Below, piece by piece: positions 1 to 5,357 of a DNA stretch of 7,677 nucleotides. This DNA comes from an uncultured Oscillibacter sp. (GTDB lineage Bacteria; Bacillota; Clostridia; Oscillospirales; Oscillospiraceae). Position 1 is the stretch's first letter, and each line of letters begins with the position of its first letter. The DNA is taken from assembly GCA_900542115.1 (NCBI GenBank), contig UQMC01000099.1:1-7677 (forward strand), given 5' to 3'. The position numbers were made by a program, and so were the translations under genes. The notes below the pieces were generated by a model that did no database searches, was not told the origin of the DNA, and worked only from the letters and a program-made list of their open reading frames with translations.

Positions 1-114
1 GGTTAAAAAACGGTTACAGCCGGAGCGGGCAGCGGCCGCCGAAGCGTATCTGTGCAGATTCACAGGGGAAAGGAAATAGGCCGACCTTTTCTTTATGCGC
101 AGCTACAAAATAAA
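1..114. other. Intergenic or tail of an upstream gene; no confident gene
   Basis: This stretch precedes the operon promoter. One + frame is open from base 2 to a TAG at 77-79 (25 codons, ending in the residues RFTGERK) and could be the C-terminal end of a gene that starts outside the window. A second + frame is open from base 3 to a TAA at 108-110, so the reading is ambiguous. An imperfect hairpin pairs GGGGAAAGG at 65-73 with the T-rich strand at 85-93, using several G-U pairs, and runs into a short T-rich run. It might be a weak terminator for that upstream gene. None of this is strong enough to call a gene. Confidence 0.2.
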
Positions 115-116
115 AA

Positions 117-130
117 TGAATATTTATTCG
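117..130 (+). promoter_or_regulatory. Putative ARG box 1 (ArgR/AhrC operator)
   Basis: The bases TGAATATTTATTCG match the established ARG-box pattern TGAAT-N4-ATTCA at 9 of the 10 fixed positions, with G in place of the last A. The core is the palindrome GAATA-TT-TATTC. It lies just upstream of the -35 element, at roughly -53 to -40 from the expected start of transcription. The match is seen directly; binding by ArgR/AhrC is inferred. AT-rich DNA raises the chance of a random match, but a second box nearby and the operon content support it. Confidence 0.55.
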
Positions 131-134
131 GATA

Positions 135-163
135 TTGACAAATGAAATGAATAAATATACAAT
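135..163 (+). promoter_or_regulatory. Sigma-A promoter of the transporter operon
   Basis: A consensus -35 (TTGACA, 135-140) and a near-consensus -10 (TACAAT, 158-163) are separated by exactly 17 bp, with AT-rich DNA upstream. Transcription should start near 170, leaving a leader of only about 25 nt before the permease start at 196. There is no room for a riboswitch or attenuator, so control should act on initiation, in line with the two putative ARG boxes. Confidence 0.85.
148..161 (+). promoter_or_regulatory. Putative ARG box 2, overlapping the -10
   Basis: The bases TGAATAAATATACA match TGAAT-N4-ATTCA at 9 of 10 fixed positions (A for the second T of ATTCA). The box is centred 31 bp from box 1, about three helical turns, so both would face the same side of the DNA. 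It covers the end of the promoter spacer and part of the -10. Occupancy here would be expected to block RNA polymerase, so repression is the likely outcome. Bases 149-158 are also the exact reverse complement of 120-129. Confidence 0.5.
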
Positions 164-195
164 AGCAACATCAAGAGAGCAACGGAGTGAATGAC

Positions 196-876
196 ATGAG
201 CATTCTGGAGATCGCAGCCAATTATTACCAATACTTTCTGCGAGGCACCCGCACAACCATTTTAGTGGCGCTGGTCACTGTTTTCTGCGGCGCACTGCTG
301 GGCTGCGCCATCGCTCTGATGCGGCTTTCCAAAATCAAGGTGCTGAACTGGTTCAGCCGGCTGTACATCACCGTGATTCGCGGCACGCCTATGCTGGTGC
401 AGCTATACATCGTATATTTCCAACTGGACTTCATCAAGTACCCCTCCGGCAGCATTTTCGGCGTGGATCTGGAACGGGCCATCCCCTGTATCATTGCACT
501 GTCCATGAACTCGGCGGCCTACATCGCGGAAATCATCCGGGCGGGCATTCAGGCAGTGGATAAGGGCCAGATGGAGGCGGCCCGGTCCTGCGGCATGAAC
601 GGCAGTCAGGCCATGCGGTACATCATCATGCCGCAGGCGGTGAAAAACATCCTGCCGGCCATCGGCAACGAGTTCGTGACCATGGTGAAGGAGACCTCCA
701 TTATCCAATACTTAGGCATCAGCGATCTGATGTACAACAACGGCATCGTGATTACGGCGACCTATAACCCGCTGCCCTGCTATTACATTTCCGCACTGAT
801 CTACCTGACGCTGAACATTTGCCTCGGCAAGGGGCTGAACATTTTTGAAGGGAGAATGAAAAAAAGTGAACGATAA
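196..876 (+). CDS. Amino-acid ABC transporter permease, HisM/GlnP family
   Basis: This is the membrane subunit of a polar-amino-acid importer and should form a homodimer in the cytoplasmic membrane, as the operon has only one permease. Of 226 residues, it shows hydrophobic segments near 21-42, 56-78, 97-113 and 190-210, the family motif IRGTP at 61-65, and [11 protein letters not shown] at 108-118. The cytoplasmic EAA loop that docks on the ATPase runs from EAARSCGMN at 128-136 to IIMPQA at 143-148. I chose ATG 196 because GGAG at 184-187 lies 8 nt before it; a GTG at 187 in the same frame overlaps that ribosome site. The stop overlaps the next gene by 11 bp, suggesting translational coupling. 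The family is secure; the substrate cannot be read from this subunit and is suggested only by the ARG boxes and the downstream enzyme. Confidence 0.93.
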   Translation: MSILEIAANYYQYFLRGTRTTILVALVTVFCGALLGCAIALMRLSKIKVLNWFSRLYITVIRGTPMLVQLYIVYFQLDFIKYPSGSIFGVDLERAIPCIIALSMNSAAYIAEIIRAGIQAVDKGQMEAARSCGMNGSQAMRYIIMPQAVKNILPAIGNEFVTMVKETSIIQYLGISDLMYNNGIVITATYNPLPCYYISALIYLTLNICLGKGLNIFEGRMKKSER

Positions 877-1612
877 TGTTCTGTTTGAAATCAAGGGCCT
901 TCAGAAAAAGTTCGGCGAGCTGACAGTGTTCGACGGGTTGGACGAAACCATTTCCAAGGGGGATGTGGTGGTCATCATCGGCCCCTCCGGCGGCGGCAAA
1001 TCCACATTTATCCGATGCCTGAATTTGTTGGAGCAGCCCACAGCGGGCACCATTCTCTTTGAAGGACAGGACATCACGGCCAAGGGCTTTGATGTGAACC
1101 GGCACCGACAGAAGGTGGGGATGGTATTCCAGCAGTTCAACCTGTTCAACAACCTGACGGTGCTGGAGAACATCACCATTTCCCAGATCAAGGTCAAGGG
1201 ACTGTCCCAGGCGGAGAGCGAGGCCAAGGCCATGACGCTTTTGAAGCGGGTGGGCCTTGACGATAAGGCGGGGTCCTATCCCAGTCAGCTCTCCGGCGGA
1301 CAAAAGCAGCGAATTGCCATTGTCCGGGCGCTGGCCATGGAGCCGGATGTGCTTCTCTTTGACGAGCCCACCTCCGCGTTGGACCCGGAGATGGTAGGCG
1401 AGGTTCTGCAGGTCATTTCCGATTTGGCGAAGGACGGTATCACCATGGTGGTGGTGACCCACGAGATGGGCTTTGCCCGCAAGGTGGGGACCCGGGTTCT
1501 GTTCATGGACGGGGGCCAGATCGCCGAAGAGGGGACGCCGGAGCAAATTTTTGAGCATCCCCAGAATCCCCGCACAAAGGAATTTTTATCCAAGGTCATC
1601 AATGTGATTTGA
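866..1612 (+). CDS. Amino-acid ABC transporter ATP-binding protein (GlnQ/HisP family)
   Basis: This is the cytoplasmic ATPase that powers the importer. Its 248 residues are the usual length and all motifs are intact: Walker [10 protein letters not shown] at 39-47, the Q-loop at Gln89-Gln90, signature LSGGQ at 142-146, Walker B and D-loop from [11 protein letters not shown] at 163-173, and the switch His199 in VTHE. The C-terminal [17 protein letters not shown] stretch is typical of the PAAT (polar amino acid) class. The start is GTG at 866, inside the end of the permease gene; a GGGAG at 850-854 lies 11 nt upstream, so translation probably relies partly on coupling to the permease. The next gene follows after 40 nt with no terminator between them. 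Family assignment is very secure; the specificity is not encoded here. Confidence 0.95.
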   Translation: MNDNVLFEIKGLQKKFGELTVFDGLDETISKGDVVVIIGPSGGGKSTFIRCLNLLEQPTAGTILFEGQDITAKGFDVNRHRQKVGMVFQQFNLFNNLTVLENITISQIKVKGLSQAESEAKAMTLLKRVGLDDKAGSYPSQLSGGQKQRIAIVRALAMEPDVLLFDEPTSALDPEMVGEVLQVISDLAKDGITMVVVTHEMGFARKVGTRVLFMDGGQIAEEGTPEQIFEHPQNPRTKEFLSKVINVI

Positions 1613-1652
1613 AATCAAATATAAAAATAAAGCTATTCGGGAGGAACTAATT

Positions 1653-2690
1653 ATGCTGCATTCTATCGACTCTGAGATCCTGTTTCTGAAGCAGGAGGAC
1701 GTTATCAAGGCCGGTCTGCTGGACATGAAGCAGATTTTGAAGGTCACGGAAAAGACCTATGAGCTCATGGGTCAGGGCCTTATCAAGAACCCGCCCAAGG
1801 TCCGCACCCGCATCCCTGATGATGACAACTGGCAGAGCTTCTTCAACTCCATGCCCTGCTACATCGGCGGCGATGTGAACATCGGCGGTATTAAGTGGGC
1901 GGCGGAGTCCAAGAAGAATGCTCACACGCCGGGCATCCCCTACGGCATTGACATCACCATCCTCAGTGACCCCGAGACCGTGCTGCCATTCTGCATTCTG
2001 GACGGTACGCTGGTCACCGCTATGCGGACCTCCGCTGTGGGCGGCCTGCTGGCAAAATACACCGCTCCCTCCAACACCGAGACTGCCTGCCTTGTGGGCG
2101 CCGGCGTCATCGGCCGGACGATGGTCATGGCCATTGCGGAGGCTATCCCCACGGTGAAGACCATGTATCTGTGCGATCTGGATGTACCCAAGGCGGAGGC
2201 CGTGGCCGCAGAGCTGCAGCCCAAGTATCCCAATGTGAAGATCATCCCCACCAAGGACAGCAAGGGCGCGGCGCAGAAGTCCCAGCTTATCGTGACGGAG
2301 ACCACGGCGGCAAAGCCCTTTGTGGACAAGAGCTGGCTGACCCCCGGCTGCGGTCTGGTGTCCATGGCCTCCAACGAAGTTGATCTGGATGTGGTCCGCA
2401 GCGCGGATGTCATCTGCATCGACTACTGGAAGCAGATGATCACCTATGACGGCAAGGCGGTGGCACAGCTCTACAACAACGGCGAGATCGACGAGAACGG
2501 CGTTTCCGAACTGGGCGATCTGGTGCTGGGTAAGAAGACCGGCCGTACCTCTGACGATCAGTTCGTGTTCGCTACCTCCATGGGTATCGGCGCGCTGGAC
2601 ATCATGATCGGCTATCAGCTTTATCAAAATGCCGCGAAAATGGGCATCGGCACCAAGGTCAAGCTGTGGGACAAGCCGCTGTGGGAATAA
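1653..2690 (+). CDS. Ornithine cyclodeaminase / mu-crystallin family NAD(H)-binding enzyme
   Basis: This 345-residue soluble protein belongs to the family of ornithine cyclodeaminase, archaeal alanine dehydrogenase, ketimine and pyrroline-2-carboxylate reductases and SbnB. Lys81 in GGIKW and Arg125 in AMRTSA match the family's substrate-binding Lys and Arg; Arg51 or Arg53 may be the third contact. The Rossmann motif GAGVIG is at 149-154, and Asp175 at the end of the second strand (MYLCDLD) favours NAD(H) over NADP(H). The loop that in true ornithine cyclodeaminase carries the catalytic Asp (GGDCPGKTEL) is shortened here to ASNEVDL at 239-245 with no matching Asp, so ornithine-to-proline conversion is doubtful. 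A reductase or dehydrogenase, or the related group labelled 'tyramine oxidase subunit B', are alternatives. GGGAGG at 1639-1644 lies 8 nt before the ATG. Its place inside a transporter operon suggests it acts on the imported compound. Confidence 0.85.
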   Translation: MLHSIDSEILFLKQEDVIKAGLLDMKQILKVTEKTYELMGQGLIKNPPKVRTRIPDDDNWQSFFNSMPCYIGGDVNIGGIKWAAESKKNAHTPGIPYGIDITILSDPETVLPFCILDGTLVTAMRTSAVGGLLAKYTAPSNTETACLVGAGVIGRTMVMAIAEAIPTVKTMYLCDLDVPKAEAVAAELQPKYPNVKIIPTKDSKGAAQKSQLIVTETTAAKPFVDKSWLTPGCGLVSMASNEVDLDVVRSADVICIDYWKQMITYDGKAVAQLYNNGEIDENGVSELGDLVLGKKTGRTSDDQFVFATSMGIGALDIMIGYQLYQNAAKMGIGTKVKLWDKPLWE

Positions 2691-2717
2691 AATAGAACAA
2701 CAAAGAGGAATATTGAT

Positions 2718-3590
2718 ATGAAAAAGATGAAAAAGGCGCTGGCCCTGCTGCTGGCTGTCATGACTGTTCTCAGCCTCGCCGCCTGCGGCGCGAAAAAGGA
2801 TGACGCTGCGGCGGATACCACTTCCGACCCGGCCGGAGACACCGCGCAGGAGGAGACCTCCTCCACGCCCAATGTGGACGCCATCAAGAAGGCCGGTGTG
2901 CTGGTGGTAGGCACCTCCGCTGACTATCCGCCCTATGAGTTCCATACGGAGATTGACGGTAAGGACACCATCGTGGGCTTCGACATTGCCATCGCCCAGT
3001 ATTTTGCGGATCAGATGGGCGTGGAGCTGAAGGTTGTGGATATGAGCTTTAACAGCCTGCTCATCAGTCTGGCTAAGGGCGACTTTGATTTGGTGATGGC
3101 CGGTATGACCCCCAATGAGGAGAGAAAAAAGGCCGTGGACTTCACGGATGTGTTCTACCGCAATAAGCAGATCGTGCTCATCCGCACGGAGGACGCCGAT
3201 AAGTTCCAGACCATGGAGGATCTCGTAGGCCACAAGGGCGCTGTGCAGACCGGCACTGTTCAGGAGCAGATCGCCCATGACGCCATCGGCGAGGAGAATA
3301 CCGTGGGTCTGGTCAAATTCCAGGACGAGATCATGGAGCTCAAGAGCGGCAAGGTGGATATGGTATTCACCAACAGCCTTGTGGCTGCCGGCTATGTGGC
3401 GCAGAACCCGGACCTGATGATTCAGGATGTGGGTATCCCCTATGAGGATGATGGCTTTGCCGGTGCGGTCCAGAAGGGCAAGGAAGACCTTGTGGAGTAT
3501 TTCAACGGTATCATCGCGGAAATGGCGGAGCAGAATCTGGTAGAGCAGTATATTGCTGAGGCACAAGAGCTGGCCGGCGGCGCGGAATAA
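2718..3590 (+). CDS. Lipoprotein amino-acid substrate-binding protein (SBP family 3)
   Basis: This is the extracellular receptor of the importer. The 290-residue precursor has a Lys-rich start, a hydrophobic signal segment and a lipobox LAAC ending at Cys23, so it should be lipid-anchored to the outer face of the membrane. An acidic Asp/Ala/Thr-rich linker runs to about residue 50, followed by the two-lobed binding domain: VGTSADYPPYEF at 64-75, GFDIAIAQ at 87-94, and AGMTPNEERKKAVDF at 128-142. Arg136 is the expected carboxylate-binding Arg. Two ligand positions are unusual: Asn133 where Thr is common, and Asn219 where a conserved Asp or Glu normally holds the alpha-amino group. AGAGGA at 2704-2709 lies 8 nt before the ATG. 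It is the last gene of the operon, after the enzyme, whereas a binding protein usually sits beside its permease. Family is certain; ligand unknown. Confidence 0.95.
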   Translation: MKKMKKALALLLAVMTVLSLAACGAKKDDAAADTTSDPAGDTAQEETSSTPNVDAIKKAGVLVVGTSADYPPYEFHTEIDGKDTIVGFDIAIAQYFADQMGVELKVVDMSFNSLLISLAKGDFDLVMAGMTPNEERKKAVDFTDVFYRNKQIVLIRTEDADKFQTMEDLVGHKGAVQTGTVQEQIAHDAIGEENTVGLVKFQDEIMELKSGKVDMVFTNSLVAAGYVAQNPDLMIQDVGIPYEDDGFAGAVQKGKEDLVEYFNGIIAEMAEQNLVEQYIAEAQELAGGAE

Positions 3591-3610
3591 CGCTGAACAG
3601 AGAAAAAACA

Positions 3611-3648
3611 AAAAGGAAGCGGCACTTATGTGCCGCTTCCTTTGATAT
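3611..3648. terminator. Bidirectional Rho-independent terminator between the SBP gene and xpt
   Basis: A perfect 14-bp stem pairs 3612-3625 with 3630-3643 around the 4-nt loop TTAT; its core is GGAAGCGGCAC. On the - strand the stem runs into TTTTTGTTTTTTC, a strong U-tract for ending xpt transcripts. On the + strand the hairpin is followed only by TTTGATATATT, a weaker U-tract but still suited to ending the transporter operon. It lies between two convergent genes that stop at 3590 and 3668. Confidence 0.9.
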
Positions 3649-3667
3649 ATTGATTGAAAAATGAAAA

Positions 3668-4246
3668 TCAGTCATCGTCCCGGAACACGATATGGCCCGG
3701 CTCGGCGGATTCGATGATAGCCAGAGACTTCAGATTGACACCGGCGGCCCGGAGACGGTCGCCGCCGCCCTGAAAGCCCTTTTCCACGGCGCAGCCGATA
3801 CCCACCAGCGTGGCGCCGGCAGCGGTGACAATGTCGCACAGACCCCGCATGGCCTCGCCGTTGGCCATGAAATCGTCAATAACAAGGACCTTGTCATCGG
3901 AGGACAGCCATTCCTTGCTCACCAGCAGCGTGACCTTTTTCTTATAGGTGTAGGAATAGATGTCACTTTGATACAGGCCGCCCTCAATATTGTCGCTCTT
4001 GGCCTTCTTGGCGAAGATCATGGGCTTATGGAAACGGGAGGCAACGGCAGTGGCAAGAGCAATGCCGCTGGCCTCGGCGGTGAGAATCATGGTGACCTCA
4101 TCCATATTGAAATATTTGCCGAATTCCTCGGCAATATGGCCCAACAGCTCCGTGTCGATGCGGTGATTCAGAAAACCGTCCACCTTGATGATGTTGCCGG
4201 GCAGAACCTTGCCCTCCTTGACGATGCGCTCTTTCAACTCCTGCAT
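3668..4246 (-). CDS. xpt: Xanthine phosphoribosyltransferase
   Basis: Purine salvage enzyme that joins xanthine to PRPP, giving XMP and pyrophosphate in the cytoplasm. The 192 residues match the Firmicutes Xpt type closely in length and landmarks: the start ELKERIVKEGKVLPGNIIKVDGF-like region at 3-25, EASGIA at 58-63, MIFAKK at 76-81, the PRPP-binding loop VLVIDDFMANGEA at 120-132 with its paired Asp124-Asp125, and VEKGFQ at 154-159. The start is supported by AGGGAG at 4255-4260, 8 nt upstream. It is a single-gene unit with its own promoter and a shared terminator; no pbuX xanthine permease accompanies it in this window. In Bacillus, xpt is under a guanine riboswitch, but the leader here is too short for one. 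Confidence 0.95.
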   Translation of the reverse strand: MQELKERIVKEGKVLPGNIIKVDGFLNHRIDTELLGHIAEEFGKYFNMDEVTMILTAEASGIALATAVASRFHKPMIFAKKAKSDNIEGGLYQSDIYSYTYKKKVTLLVSKEWLSSDDKVLVIDDFMANGEAMRGLCDIVTAAGATLVGIGCAVEKGFQGGGDRLRAAGVNLKSLAIIESAEPGHIVFRDDD

Positions 4247-4305
4247 ATCGTTCTCTCCCTTGTATGATTGATGCTCGGTTTTTGCCGAAAAAATCAGATA
4301 CTGCT

Positions 4306-4334
4306 ATTATCATGGATTTTGCCGCGTTTTGCAA
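4306..4334 (-). promoter_or_regulatory. Sigma-A promoter of xpt
   Basis: Read on the - strand, TTGCAA (4329-4334) and GATAAT (4306-4311) are separated by 17 bp. Transcription should start near 4299, giving a leader of about 53 nt that ends with a good ribosome site (AGGGAG, 4255-4260). The leader contains a small inverted repeat, TCGG-CAAAAA-CCGA, at 4275-4288; its 4-bp stem is too weak to be a terminator, and whether it is an operator is unknown. Confidence 0.65.
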
Positions 4335-4400
4335 GTGCTTTTCCCAACAAAAAGCAAATTGTTAGAGGTATGTCCTTTGTGGAAATACGCGCCGGAGGCG

Positions 4401-4436
4401 AAAAAGGCACCGCGCCGCATTTTTGCGGCGCGGTGC
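4401..4436 (-). terminator. Rho-independent terminator of mrp
   Basis: A perfect 13-bp GC-rich stem (4407-4419 with 4424-4436) closes a 4-nt loop that reads AAAA on the - strand and is followed by CTTTTT (4401-4406). It begins 7 bases after the mrp stop codon, so mrp transcripts should end here and not run into xpt. On the + strand no T-run follows, so it acts in one direction only. Confidence 0.92.
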
Positions 4437-4443
4437 GGGACAA

Positions 4444-5262
4444 TCATTTGTTCTCCAGCCGGTCGGCCACGCCCTTGAGCCAGTCGCCCTTAAAGGACTC
4501 GATGTCACCGGCGTCCACCAGCGCCGCCAGAGCCGGGTCGATGGGCATTTCCGCCAGCAGGGGCAGCTTGTGGGCCTTCGCAGCCTCGGCAGTCTTGCCC
4601 TGACCGAAGAGGTAGATTTTCCTGCCGCAGTCCGGGCAGGCCACGTAGCTCATGTTCTCCACGAGGCCGACGATGGGGACCTCCATCATCTCCGCCATTC
4701 TTACGGCCTTTTCCACCACCATGCTCACAAGCTCCTGCGGAGAGGCAACGATGATGATACCGTCCAGCGGGATGGACTGGAACACGGACAGGGAGACATC
4801 GCCGGTTCCCGGTGGCATATCCACAAACAGATAGTCGCAGTTCCAGAGCACCTCCGTCCAGAACTGCTGTACTACGCCGGAAATGACAGGGCCGCGCCAG
4901 ATAACAGGGTCCGTTTCGTTTTCCAGCAGCAAGTTGATGGACATGACCTGAATCCCGGTCTTGGATTCCACGGGCAGCAGCGTGTTTTCATAGCCTCTGG
5001 CATGGTCATGGATACCGAAAGCCTTGGGGATGGAGGGGCCGGTGATGTCGGCGTCCATAATGCCGACATTGTAGCCCCGGCGGCGCATGGCCACAGCCAA
5101 CTGGCTGGTAACCATGGACTTACCGACACCGCCCTTACCGGAAACGATGCCGTAGACCTTGCCTACATGGGCTTCGGGATGGTGGGCCTTCAGCAGGGAC
5201 TGAGGCTCACGGGAAGCACAGCTCTCACCGCAGGTGGAGCAATCGTGCGTACATTCGCTCAT
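4444..5262 (-). CDS. mrp: Mrp/NBP35 family ATP-binding iron-sulfur carrier protein
   Basis: A cytoplasmic P-loop ATPase of the Mrp/ApbC/Nbp35 group, which bind and hand on Fe-S clusters as dimers. Its 272 residues show the deviant Walker A SGKGGVGKS at 41-49, MDADITGPS at 69-77, Walker B VDMPPGTGD at 147-155, and the cluster-bridging CPDC at 209-212 in VACPDCGRK. The N-terminus carries four cysteines, Cys4, Cys8, Cys11 and Cys15, a possible second metal or Fe-S site resembling Nbp35 in idea but with different spacing. The frame is open further upstream to 5388, but I chose the ATG at 5262: AAAGGAGA at 5273-5280 is its ribosome site (11-nt gap), the promoter lies between the two, and the Cys-rich start is typical of clostridial homologues. 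Target apoproteins are not shown by the sequence. Confidence 0.93.
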   Translation of the reverse strand: MSECTHDCSTCGESCASREPQSLLKAHHPEAHVGKVYGIVSGKGGVGKSMVTSQLAVAMRRRGYNVGIMDADITGPSIPKAFGIHDHARGYENTLLPVESKTGIQVMSINLLLENETDPVIWRGPVISGVVQQFWTEVLWNCDYLFVDMPPGTGDVSLSVFQSIPLDGIIIVASPQELVSMVVEKAVRMAEMMEVPIVGLVENMSYVACPDCGRKIYLFGQGKTAEAAKAHKLPLLAEMPIDPALAALVDAGDIESFKGDWLKGVADRLENK

Positions 5263-5291
5263 ATTGTCAGAATCTCCTTTTCCTATTTCGG

Positions 5292-5315
5292 GGGCCGCCC
5301 TTTGCGGCGCGGCCA
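5292..5315 (-). other. GC-rich hairpin in the mrp 5' leader
   Basis: Between the mrp promoter and its ribosome site lies an inverted repeat, GGCCGC at 5293-5298 with GCGGCC at 5309-5314. An alternative fold pairs GCCGC at 5294-5298 with GCGGC at 5304-5308 around CCTTT. The two folds exclude each other. No T-run follows on either strand, so it is not a standard terminator. It may affect mRNA stability or mrp translation; no function can be assigned from the sequence. Confidence 0.45.
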
Positions 5316-5329
5316 AATGCTCAAAGACT

Positions 5330-5357
5330 ATTATACCCCTTTGCGGGATTTCGTCAA
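5330..5357 (-). promoter_or_regulatory. Strong sigma-A promoter of mrp
   Basis: On the - strand TTGACG (5352-5357) and a perfect TATAAT (5330-5335) are separated by 16 bp. The -35 overlaps the TGA stop codon of the upstream ATPase gene (5354-5356). Transcription should start near 5323, giving a leader of about 60 nt. No terminator separates the two genes, so some mrp mRNA may also come by read-through. Confidence 0.85.

Noticed and set aside
14..256. 80-codon - strand frame across the operon promoter
   Set aside because: It runs antisense through the promoter and permease start and shows no recognisable domain and no support as a gene.
1609..1632. TTGAAA / TATAAA-like sequence before the enzyme gene as an internal promoter
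   Set aside because: The spacing between the two elements is about half of what sigma-A needs, and no -10 occurs at the proper distance. AT-rich intergenic DNA explains it.
1647..3611. Long 654-codon open frame on the - strand opposite the enzyme and binding-protein genes
   Set aside because: Its His/Gly/Leu-rich translation has no recognisable domain and is the usual shadow of GC-biased third positions in two clear + strand genes.
4275..4290. Inverted repeat TCGG-TTTTTG-CCGA in the xpt leader as a terminator or PurR box
   Set aside because: Only four base pairs, no T-run after it on either strand, and it does not match the paired PurBox pattern.
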